A DNA stretch of 9,828 bases, from positions 1 through 9,828 of the forward strand of contig DASSCT010000013.1 of assembly GCA_035697545.1 (NCBI GenBank), read 5' to 3'. Origin of the DNA: JACDAN01 sp035697545. Lineage in GTDB: Bacteria; Actinomycetota; Thermoleophilia; Gaiellales; Gaiellaceae. Of this stretch, positions 1 to 4,674 are shown in pieces. Each line of letters begins with the position of its first letter. Positions within the stretch are counted from its first letter, which is position 1. A program made the position numbers and the translations under genes. The notes beneath the pieces were generated by a model. The model did no database searches and had not been told where the DNA came from. It saw nothing but the letters and a program-made list of their open reading frames with translations.

Positions 1-165
1 CGCGACGTCCAACACGCGGACGCCGGGACCGACCTCGGCAGCATCGAGCAACGGATCGACGAGCCGGGACGTGAAGGCGCCGAAGAAATGGTCGTAACCG
101 GCGGCCTTGGCTTCCCAACCGGCCGCCTCGAAGGCGTTGAAAGCGTCAGCGTCGATCTCGGCCAT
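1..165 (-). CDS. SAM-dependent methyltransferase, N-terminal fragment
   Basis: The first 55 codons of a gene that leaves the window on the left. It starts at ATG (165-163), 23 nt after the scpB stop, with a modest AGGA about 10 nt upstream. The translation begins MAEIDADAFNAFEAAGWEAK, has an aromatic-rich GYDHFF segment near residues 23-27, and ends in GVRVLDVA. That last stretch is the start of motif I (hydrophobic strand, LDVA, then normally GxG) of class I Rossmann-fold methyltransferases. The layout, a short helical cap of about 45 residues and then motif I, is typical of UbiE/Methyltransf_11 or _25-like enzymes acting on small molecules. The substrate cannot be told, because the SAM-binding glycines and all catalytic parts lie outside the window. 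Its position suggests it is the last visible gene of the lgt-scpA-scpB transcript. The family is fairly secure, the function unknown. Confidence 0.72.
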   Translation of the reverse strand, partial: MAEIDADAFNAFEAAGWEAKAAGYDHFFGAFTSRLVDPLLDAAEVGPGVRVLDVA

Positions 166-188
166 GCGAGATCGATCCTATGAGGCGC

Positions 189-788
189 CTACGCCGGGCG
201 GGCTTCGGCTAGCGATTCGAGCCGGTCTCGGATCTCCTCCGCCTCGCTGCCGAGGTCGTCGAGCCGCGGGAGCTCCGAGAGGCTTTCGAGACCGAAAACG
301 CGCTCGAAGAGCGGCGTGACGCGATAGCGAACGGCGCCGACTGACTGGTCTCGACCGGCCTCGGCGATTAGACCGCGCTCGACGAGCCCGGCGACAACCG
401 AGTCGGCGGCCACCCCGCGAAGCCGCGCGATCTCCGGTCGCGAGCACGGGCCCAGGTACGCGATGACCGCAAGTGTCTCCAGCGCCGCAGCGGAGAGCCC
501 TCGCTCGACGGGCCGCTCGAACAGCCTGCCGCACGCCTCGGCCGCGTCGCGCGATGCGCGAAAGGCCCAGCCGGCGGCAACCTTTTCCAGCACGATCCCG
601 CTCCGGCCTTCGTGGAAGCGCTCCGACAGGAGGCCGAGCGCCGTCTCCACGCGCTCGGCGTCGTCGCCCGTCGCCTCGGCCAGCTCCGCCACAGAAAGCG
701 GCTGCGAGGCCACCACGAGCAGCGCCTCGAGCGTCCGCGCCAGGCGGTCGAGCGGATTCGCAGCAACTAGGCGGAGCGGGCGTTCCAT
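189..788 (-). CDS. scpB: Segregation and condensation protein ScpB
   Basis: A 199-residue protein, the usual ScpB length. ScpB is the tandem winged-helix (kite) subunit that dimerises, binds ScpA and bridges the SMC heads in the bacterial condensin complex, acting in chromosome compaction and segregation on the nucleoid. The first winged helix spans about residues 14-85 (RTLEALLVVASQPLSVAELA is the family's opening helix). The second spans about 97-165, with the ALETLAVIAYLGPCSRPEIA segment matching the conserved 'ALETLAIIAYRQPITRAEIE' stretch, followed by RYRVTPLFERVFGL, the conserved C-terminal signature. The acidic tail (about 170-199) is variable in the family. I chose ATG at 788 because AAGGAG (795-800) lies 6 nt upstream and the protein then starts where family members do; the frame stays open further upstream inside scpA. 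It overlaps the end of scpA by 22 nt, which suggests translational coupling. Confidence 0.95.
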   Translation of the reverse strand: MERPLRLVAANPLDRLARTLEALLVVASQPLSVAELAEATGDDAERVETALGLLSERFHEGRSGIVLEKVAAGWAFRASRDAAEACGRLFERPVERGLSAAALETLAVIAYLGPCSRPEIARLRGVAADSVVAGLVERGLIAEAGRDQSVGAVRYRVTPLFERVFGLESLSELPRLDDLGSEAEEIRDRLESLAEARPA

Positions 789-1528
789 GCCTCTCTCCTT
801 TCCGGCTTCGCGGCCGCGTTCCTCTGTATGCGAATCGGAGCGAACGGAGCCGCCTGCGAGAGCTCGATCTCGCCGCCCTTGCGGAGCTCCAGGAGCGCAA
901 GGAACGCGACCGCCTGCTCGAGGCGCGTCATCCCGTCCACCTCCGAATCGAAGTCGAAGCGGCTTCGGCGCAAGAGCAGAGCGCGAAAGCGGCTGAGGAA
1001 CCGCTCGACCGGCGGGAAGCGAAGCTCCAGATGCGCAAGCGACAGGGCCGGCGGCTCCGCCGCCAGCGCACGCAAGGCCGCCGCCAACGCCGCGGGATCC
1101 TGCTGCTCGAGCCGCCGCTCCGGCGCCGGAGCCAACGGCGCGGGCCCGAGCCGGAAGTACCGTTCGCGCTCGGCCTCGAGCCGCTCCGCGAGCCAGGCGG
1201 CCGCCTCCTTGATCCGGCGGTACTCGGCCAGACGCTGCGCCAACTCTTCGGCGGCCGCCGCAGGGTCGAGATCCTCGAGGTCGGCCGCCTCGCCGGCGAG
1301 AAGGGCACGTGCCTTGAGCTCGAGGAGCGCCGCGACGAGCACGAGGAACTCTCCGCACGCGTCCAGATCGAGCTCGTCCCGTTCGGCCAGCCGTTCCATG
1401 AACGCAAGGACCACGCCGGCGACGTCCACTTCCGCCAAGTCGAGCTCGTCGCGAAGGACGAGCGCGAGCAGGAGATCGAAGGGACCCTCGAACGCCTCGA
1501 GATCGAGCTCGAGCTCACGCGCCGGCAC
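767..1528 (-). CDS. scpA: Segregation and condensation protein ScpA (kleisin)
   Basis: A 253-residue kleisin subunit of the SMC-ScpAB condensin; it links the SMC head and neck and carries ScpB. The N-terminal SMC-neck-binding domain begins FEGPFDLLLALVLRDELDLA (about residues 13-32) and continues GEFLVLVAALLELKARALL (59-77), both hallmark segments. The middle (about 80-165) is low-complexity Ala/Glu/Arg with YRRIKEAA, the part expected to contact ScpB. The C-terminal winged helix ends with AVAFLALLELRKGGEIELSQ (206-225) and PFAPIRI (228-234). I chose GTG at 1528-1526, 10 nt after the lgt stop, because it puts the FEGP motif 12 residues from the start as in homologs. Longer in-frame starts would run deep into lgt and add a non-homologous Arg/Ser-rich stretch. 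The ribosome binding site is weak (TAGG), consistent with coupling to lgt. The family call is secure; the exact start is likely but not certain. Confidence 0.93.
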   Translation of the reverse strand: MPARELELDLEAFEGPFDLLLALVLRDELDLAEVDVAGVVLAFMERLAERDELDLDACGEFLVLVAALLELKARALLAGEAADLEDLDPAAAAEELAQRLAEYRRIKEAAAWLAERLEAERERYFRLGPAPLAPAPERRLEQQDPAALAAALRALAAEPPALSLAHLELRFPPVERFLSRFRALLLRRSRFDFDSEVDGMTRLEQAVAFLALLELRKGGEIELSQAAPFAPIRIQRNAAAKPERREAWNARSA

Positions 1529-1538
1529 GCGCCAGAAC

Positions 1539-2435
1539 CTAGCCCGAGCGCCGGACGCGACCCTTGGGGATCGCCATCGCGGGCCCCTTCGGAGGCTCGG
1601 GACCGCGCGTCCGCCGCAAGCCGCCCCGCTCCCGCAGGAACTGCCACCAGACGAAGAACGCGGTCGCAAGCACGAAGACGATCGCCGACACCCAGGCGTT
1701 CAGGCGCAGTGGGCCGATCTCATGCGCAGGATCGATCCGCAACAGCTCCTCGAAGAAGCGCCCGAAGGTGTAGAGCATCACGTAGAGCGCGAAGAGCGCG
1801 GGCGGCTTGAAGCGGAAGAGGCGGTCGAGGAGGAGCAGCAGGAAGCCGCAGATCGTCACGTAGACGAGCTCGTAGAGGAACGTCGGGTGGAAGGTCTCCG
1901 AGTCGGCGTATTGCAACGGCCGGTTCTCGGGGTCGATCTCCAGGCCCCAGGGAAGGTCCGTCGGCTTGCCGAAGAGCTCCTGGTTCCACCAGTTGCCGAT
2001 CCGCCCGATGCCGTGGGCGAACATCAGCCCGGGCGCGGCGGCGTCCATCAGCGCCCATGGGTTCTTGCCCGCGCGCTTCGCGACGATCCAGCCGACAACC
2101 GTGCCGAGGAAGATCCCGCCCCAGACGCCGAGCCCGCCCTTCCAGACCTCGAAGACGCCCTGCCACTTGGGCTCCGGCACCTCCGACCAGCTCGTGATCA
2201 CGTGGTAGGCGCGCGCACCGACGATTCCCGCGGCGACGGCCCAGACGGCGATCCGCAGCAGAAGATCCCAATCGCCGCCGTCGCGGCCGGGACGCTTCGT
2301 CCAGCGGAGCCCCGTCACGACGATGCAGACCGCGATCGCGAGCAGGAGCATCAGCCCGTACATGTGGATGGTCACGGGCCCGATCTCGACGAAGCCCTTC
2401 GAGGGCGACGGAATCGACGCGATCACGCGCGGCAT
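1539..2435 (-). CDS. lgt: Prolipoprotein diacylglyceryl transferase Lgt
   Basis: A 298-residue integral membrane enzyme that transfers diacylglycerol from phosphatidylglycerol to the lipobox cysteine of prolipoproteins, the first step of lipoprotein maturation. The Lgt signature is at residues 144-156: GRIGNWWNQELFG, containing R145, N148 and E153. A second essential cluster, YTFGRFFEELLRID (222-235), supplies R226 and E229/E230, equivalent to the Arg and Glu of the E. coli active site. HMYGLM (24-29) provides the N-terminal conserved Tyr. About seven membrane helices are visible (e.g. 26-42, 61-77, 105-119, 190-204, 213-224, 249-266). Where E. coli has the His103 segment, this protein reads GGLGVWGG (W105), so that His is absent. 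The C-terminal basic tail (268-298) is variable. ATG at 2435 has no clear Shine-Dalgarno; GTG at codon 4 is an alternative. It is followed 10 nt later by scpA. Confidence 0.96.
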   Translation of the reverse strand: MPRVIASIPSPSKGFVEIGPVTIHMYGLMLLLAIAVCIVVTGLRWTKRPGRDGGDWDLLLRIAVWAVAAGIVGARAYHVITSWSEVPEPKWQGVFEVWKGGLGVWGGIFLGTVVGWIVAKRAGKNPWALMDAAAPGLMFAHGIGRIGNWWNQELFGKPTDLPWGLEIDPENRPLQYADSETFHPTFLYELVYVTICGFLLLLLDRLFRFKPPALFALYVMLYTFGRFFEELLRIDPAHEIGPLRLNAWVSAIVFVLATAFFVWWQFLRERGGLRRTRGPEPPKGPAMAIPKGRVRRSG

Positions 2436-2460
2436 TCTGCCGATACCGTTCGACGCGTGC

Positions 2461-2475
2461 CGCGGGTGTCCCGCG
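2461..2475 (-). repeat. Short hairpin between the small protein gene and lgt
   Basis: A perfect 6-bp GC inverted repeat (CGCGGG, 3-nt loop, CCCGCG) begins 5 nt after the stop codon of the 67-residue protein gene and lies in the 45-nt gap before lgt. No T-run follows, so it is not a convincing intrinsic terminator. It could slow or partly end transcription, or stabilise an mRNA end. In such GC-rich DNA a 6-bp stem may also be chance. Confidence 0.25.
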
Positions 2476-2480
2476 CGCCG

Positions 2481-2684
2481 CTAGAGCAAGATCCTGAGCG
2501 CGAGCTCTGGGGCGCAGCCGCGCTGGAGCAGACGAACGGCCGCGTGCAGATCGATGTCGTGCCGGGCCGCAAGCCGCCAGGCGGCGCGGTGGCCGTAGCC
2601 GGCGCGCTCCAGCTCCTCGATCCGCCAGTGCTCGATGCGGTCAAGCTCTGTTTCTTCGAGGACGTGGAGTTCCGTTTGGCTCAT
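2481..2684 (-). CDS. Small conserved-looking helical protein, 67 residues, function unknown
   Basis: A 67-residue protein with no signal peptide or membrane segment. It begins MSQTELHVLEETELDRIEHW and continues as amphipathic helix: RIEELERAGYGHRAAWRLAARHD (21-43), then DIDLHAAVRLLQRGCAPELALRILL (43-67). It has the look of a small helix-turn-helix-like or UBA-like helical bundle, with one Cys (C57) and no recognisable catalytic motif. I cannot name a family; I have the impression that similar short proteins are common in actinobacteria, but that is memory, not evidence from here. Its reality is supported by a strong GGAGGT (2691-2696) 6 nt before ATG (2684), by a composition typical of real protein, and by its position as the first gene after the hairpin that ends region B. 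A longer reading of the same frame upstream is Arg/Pro-rich shadow. It may be co-transcribed with lgt, 45 nt downstream. Confidence 0.75.
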   Translation of the reverse strand: MSQTELHVLEETELDRIEHWRIEELERAGYGHRAAWRLAARHDIDLHAAVRLLQRGCAPELALRILL

Positions 2685-2690
2685 CGCGTT

Positions 2691-2696
2691 ACCTCC
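2691..2696 (-). promoter_or_regulatory. Shine-Dalgarno GGAGGT that fixes the start of the small protein
   Basis: A near-perfect anti-16S match 6 nt upstream of ATG 2684-2682. It selects this ATG as the true start within a frame that stays open to beyond 3200. Confidence 0.75.
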
Positions 2697-2744
2697 GGTG
2701 GGGCGCTGTCTCTCCCACAATTCGGCTTCCCGGCGCGCGCGGTT

Positions 2745-2761
2745 CTCCCCCGTTTGGGGAG
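2745..2761 (-). repeat. 6-bp inverted repeat upstream of the small protein gene
   Basis: On the minus strand this reads CTCCCC, AAACG, GGGGAG: a perfect 6-bp stem with a 5-nt loop, about 60 nt before the start codon of the 67-residue protein. It could be an operator-like dyad or a leader hairpin. There is no independent evidence for either; the surrounding 137-nt gap (2685-2821) holds nothing else apart from the larger hairpin at 2781-2819. Confidence 0.25.
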
Positions 2762-2780
2762 TTGTCGTAAGGATTTCGTT

Positions 2781-2819
2781 AGGGCGGGTCAGGGCGGCCC
2801 CGACGGGCCGCCCCGCCCT
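2781..2819 (-). terminator. GC-rich hairpin at the end of the YtkA-like gene
   Basis: A perfect 9-bp stem (GGGCGGCCC at 2792-2800 with GGGCCGCCC at 2805-2813, 4-nt loop), flanked by outer complementary arms AGGGCG (2781-2786) and CGCCCT (2814-2819). It begins only 2 nt after the stop codon of the YtkA-like gene. The position and strength fit a terminator ending the sigma/anti-sigma/YtkA-like transcripts. No T-tract follows on the minus strand (AACGAAATCC), so it resembles the U-poor hairpin terminators proposed for high-GC actinobacteria, or a 3'-end stabiliser. Confidence 0.55.
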
Positions 2820-2821
2820 TG

Positions 2822-3322
2822 CTAGTGCGTCGGCGCAGGCGCGCGGACGCGGAGCCGCCGAATCAAGAGGAAAAGCAGGCCCGCAGCGCCCAGGAGAGCC
2901 GCAAACACAGCCGTCGTGGTCACGACGGGGAAACCGCCGCCGTCCGAACCGCCGGCTCCGATCGACACGCTCGGGAACGTGTGCGTCTTCTGGCCGCCGT
3001 ACTGGGTGAAGCCGTCGTAGACGGCGTACGACCAGGTGCCGGCGCTCGGGAAGACGACCTTCGCGCGGTAGACACCCGGCTTGTCCGTCGGCGTGGCCTC
3101 GAACGTCTTCGCGGTCGAGCCGTTCCGGATCGTCACCGTCGGATGGAGACCCGAGAGCGGAGTCATGCCGTGTTGAAGGATCGTCACGTCCGCGTTCCAC
3201 GTGTCTCCGGGGCCGATACCGTCGGACGGCGGGCCGAGGCCGGCCGTCGCCCACCCGCCGGCAATTGCACTGGCCGGAAAGGCCAGTACGGCGAGCGTCA
3301 TTCCGAGCAGGAGCTTTCTCAT
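2822..3322 (-). CDS. Secreted, membrane-anchored YtkA/FixH-like beta-domain protein
   Basis: A 166-residue exported protein. MRKLLLGMTLAVLAFPASAIAG is a classic Sec signal peptide (basic n-region, hydrophobic core, ASA/AIAG cleavage site near residues 19-22). Residues about 23-121 form a beta-rich domain with DTWNADVTILQHGMTPLSGL (40-59), PTVTI (61-65), EATPTDKPGVYRAKVVFPSA (76-95) and GTWSYAV (95-101). This pattern, a 'QHG..PL.GL.P.V' strand followed by 'PG.Y.A...FP..GTW', is what I know from the YtkA-like/FixH Ig-like fold. A Gly/Ser linker (122-130), a membrane helix (about 132-154) and a basic tail (RRLRVR) anchor it with the domain outside. There is no LPxTG motif and no obvious metal-binding cluster. 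Ligand and role are unknown. It lies 53 nt after the anti-sigma gene behind its own copy of the proposed ECF promoter, so it is probably a target of that sigma factor. The family call is moderate; topology is well supported. Confidence 0.82.
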   Translation of the reverse strand: MRKLLLGMTLAVLAFPASAIAGGWATAGLGPPSDGIGPGDTWNADVTILQHGMTPLSGLHPTVTIRNGSTAKTFEATPTDKPGVYRAKVVFPSAGTWSYAVYDGFTQYGGQKTHTFPSVSIGAGGSDGGGFPVVTTTAVFAALLGAAGLLFLLIRRLRVRAPAPTH

Positions 3323-3326
3323 CGCC

Positions 3327-3334
3327 ACCTCCTT
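3327..3334 (-). promoter_or_regulatory. Shine-Dalgarno AAGGAGGT deciding the YtkA-like start
   Basis: An 8-nt consensus Shine-Dalgarno 4 nt upstream of ATG 3322-3320. An in-frame GTG at 3328-3326 overlaps this element and therefore cannot be the start it serves, so the ATG giving MRKLLL is preferred. Confidence 0.8.
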
Positions 3335-3346
3335 GGGTTCATCCGC

Positions 3347-3374
3347 TCTACACCGCGCGCCCGCTGCTGGTTCC
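3347..3374 (-). promoter_or_regulatory. Probable ECF sigma promoter of the YtkA-like gene
   Basis: On the minus strand GGAAC (3374-3370) is separated by 17 nt from TGTAGA (3352-3347). GGAAC is the usual -35 core of ECF sigma promoters. The element matches the one in front of the sigma gene (4632-4659) at 21 of 28 positions, including a continuous GCGGTGTAGA and identical spacing. Transcription would start near 3340, giving a leader of about 18 nt that contains the AAGGAGGT. The element sits immediately after the anti-sigma stop codon. No start site has been measured; the call rests on the repeated pattern. Confidence 0.7.
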
Positions 3375-3375
3375 C

Positions 3376-4071
3376 TTAGCGCATCGATCGGTAGATCCGG
3401 ATCGCCTCGGCCTTCGAGACGTCCGCCTCGATCCGCGTCGTCACGCCGTCCGGGCGCTCGACGATCAGCGTGTTGCCTACGAGCCGGACTTCTCCGAGTC
3501 CTGGAAGGAAGAGCACGTGATCGCCTCCCGAGAGCCAGGCAGCGCGTGCGCCCTCGATGTTGAAGAGCTCCAGGTTCGTGCTGTGGAGAAGCTTCTCGAG
3601 CGCGCCCCGGCCGACGATCTGGCTGATCACGAGCTTCGGGTCGTCCTCGGACCCGTACAGGTACGACACCTGACCGATCTCGCCGCGGAAGTACGTCTTG
3701 GGATCCTCGAGACCCTCGATCGTCGGCACCCGCAGCGGGAAGCTCGCGCGTTCTCGGGCCTCCGACAGGCTCATCTCGTCACCGAGGCCCAGATCACCGG
3801 TCCGTTCGAGCTTCGGCAGCTCGTCGACGTAGCGGATCGTGACGCTGCCGATGCCGAGCCAGTCGAGGATCGCGCTGCGCGCCTGAGGAACCGCCATCAC
3901 TGCCGCAACGGCCACGACCAAGGCGGCAACTGCGATGACGAGCGGCCGGCGCCACGAGACCGGCCGCCGGCCCTCGGCCAGGCGCTGCCGCACCGGCCCG
4001 ACGAGATCCGGCGTGTCGGGATAGTCCAGCTCCCGTCCGATCCGATTCAGGGCAAGCTCGAGCTCAGACAT
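3376..4071 (-). CDS. Membrane anti-sigma factor (zinc-free type) with extracytoplasmic domain
   Basis: A 231-residue single-pass membrane protein. Residues 1-40 are cytoplasmic and helical (ELALNRIGRELDYPDTPDLV, then VRQRLAEGRRP) and would bind the sigma factor. Residues about 42-62 (RPLVIAVAALVVAVAAVMAV) are the membrane helix. Residues 63-231 are extracytoplasmic, with SLSEARERASFPLRVPTIEG (101-120), a pattern resembling DUF4367-type domains of actinobacterial anti-sigma factors, then strand-rich sequence to the end. The HxxxCxxC motif of zinc-binding anti-sigma factors is absent, so it should not be a simple thiol-redox sensor. Its ATG (4071) overlaps the sigma stop by 8 nt, which implies coupled translation at matched levels, as expected for a sigma/anti-sigma pair. 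The role is inferred from topology and partner gene. The stimulus is unknown; regulated proteolysis or ligand binding outside the membrane is possible. Confidence 0.82.
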   Translation of the reverse strand: MSELELALNRIGRELDYPDTPDLVGPVRQRLAEGRRPVSWRRPLVIAVAALVVAVAAVMAVPQARSAILDWLGIGSVTIRYVDELPKLERTGDLGLGDEMSLSEARERASFPLRVPTIEGLEDPKTYFRGEIGQVSYLYGSEDDPKLVISQIVGRGALEKLLHSTNLELFNIEGARAAWLSGGDHVLFLPGLGEVRLVGNTLIVERPDGVTTRIEADVSKAEAIRIYRSMR

Positions 4072-4624
4072 CGTCGACCTCCATGTGCTCCCGCAGGTGC
4101 CCGAGCGCCCGCGAGAGACGTGACTTGACGGTTCCCTTGCGCAGCCCGAGCGTCTGGGCCGTCTCCTCCTCCGAGAGCTCGAGGAAGTAGCGGCACGCGA
4201 CGACCTCGCGCTCCTCGTCCCGCAGGCCGTTGACGGCGTCCAGCAGCGCAGCGTGCCGCTCGGCGTCCAGGACAGACGTCTCGGGGGACGGGGCCGCGCC
4301 CCCCGAGGGGACTGCCGCCGCGGCGCGCAGCGCGAGGTTGACGCGCCGGCCGGCCGAGCGGCGGCGATTTCGGGCCTCGTTCGCCACGATCCTCAGCAGC
4401 CAGGGACGCAATTCGGCCCCGCGGCGGAACCGCTGGAGTGCGTAGAACGCCTTCACGAACGCTTCCTGCGCGGCGTCCTGCGCGTCGGCGGCGTTTCCGG
4501 TCAGCAGATATGCGGTCCGGAAGGCGATGCCTTGATATGCGTGCACGAGATCTCCATAGGCGTCCTGGTCACCGCGCCTTGCGCGCTCGATGAGCTCTGC
4601 TTCGGTCAGTGGTCGGCCCACCAC
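4064..4624 (-). CDS. ECF-family RNA polymerase sigma factor (sigma-70 group 4)
   Basis: A 186-residue two-domain sigma factor that directs RNA polymerase to stress- or envelope-responsive promoters. Region 2 covers about residues 22-90: AYGDLVHAY (22-30), then DAQDAAQEAFVKAFYALQRF (47-66, region 2.2, core-polymerase contact) and RPWLLRIVANEARNRRR (73-89, region 2.3/2.4, promoter melting and -10 contact). An Ala/Pro-rich linker (97-117) follows. Region 4 covers about 126-181: LRDEEREVVACRYF (134-147) and the helix-turn-helix LSEEETAQTLGLRKGTVKSR (150-169), which reads the -35. No SnoaL or other C-terminal extension is present. The start is GTG at 4624, immediately followed by a second GTG. The proposed promoter ends only 7 nt upstream, so the mRNA is probably leaderless. 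It overlaps the anti-sigma gene by 8 nt. The family is certain, the subgroup not assigned. Confidence 0.95.
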   Translation of the reverse strand: MVGRPLTEAELIERARRGDQDAYGDLVHAYQGIAFRTAYLLTGNAADAQDAAQEAFVKAFYALQRFRRGAELRPWLLRIVANEARNRRRSAGRRVNLALRAAAAVPSGGAAPSPETSVLDAERHAALLDAVNGLRDEEREVVACRYFLELSEEETAQTLGLRKGTVKSRLSRALGHLREHMEVDDV

Positions 4625-4631
4625 TGTCCCT

Positions 4632-4659
4632 TCTACACCGCAGGCGGGCTGGGAGTTCC
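4632..4659 (-). promoter_or_regulatory. Probable autoregulated ECF promoter of the sigma gene
   Basis: On the minus strand GGAAC (4659-4655), 17 nt, then TGTAGA (4637-4632). It has the same boxes, spacing and flanking GCGG as the element before the YtkA-like gene. With the -10 ending at 4632 and the start codon at 4624, transcription would begin at or within a couple of bases of the GTG. The -35 lies 3 nt from the AGGA assigned to the divergent permease gene, so any promoter for that gene must overlap this one or lie inside the sigma gene. Confidence 0.7.
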
Positions 4660-4662
4660 GAC

Positions 4663-4666
4663 AGGA
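4663..4666 (+). promoter_or_regulatory. AGGA supporting an ATC start for the first permease
   Basis: AGGA ends 8 nt before ATC 4675-4677, an ideal spacing. It is the only Shine-Dalgarno-like sequence placed to serve the conserved N-terminus of the permease; none stands before CTG 4699, and only a weak GGGA precedes ATG 4732. Confidence 0.4.
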
Positions 4667-4674
4667 TTGAGTAG

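Noticed and set aside
789..1358. N-terminal extension of scpB to a 389-residue protein
   Set aside because: The added sequence overlaps scpA and is Arg/Gly/Ala-rich shadow. ATG 788 has AAGGAG at the right distance and gives the normal ScpB length.
1495..1520. Repeated GAGCTCGA-type tandem sequence at the start of scpA
   Set aside because: It encodes the alternating Glu-Leu residues of the ScpA N-terminus (ELELDLE) and reflects codon bias, not a functional repeat.
1768..1776. A GTGTAGAG on the plus strand resembling the -10 of the ECF motif
   Set aside because: No GGAAC lies 17 nt upstream, and the site falls inside lgt on the opposite strand with no downstream gene to serve.
828..2825. A 665-codon plus-strand open frame spanning scpA, lgt and beyond
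   Set aside because: Its translation is Arg/Ser/Pro/Ala-rich low complexity with no domain, and it lies antisense to clearly homologous scpA and lgt. It is a high-GC shadow frame.
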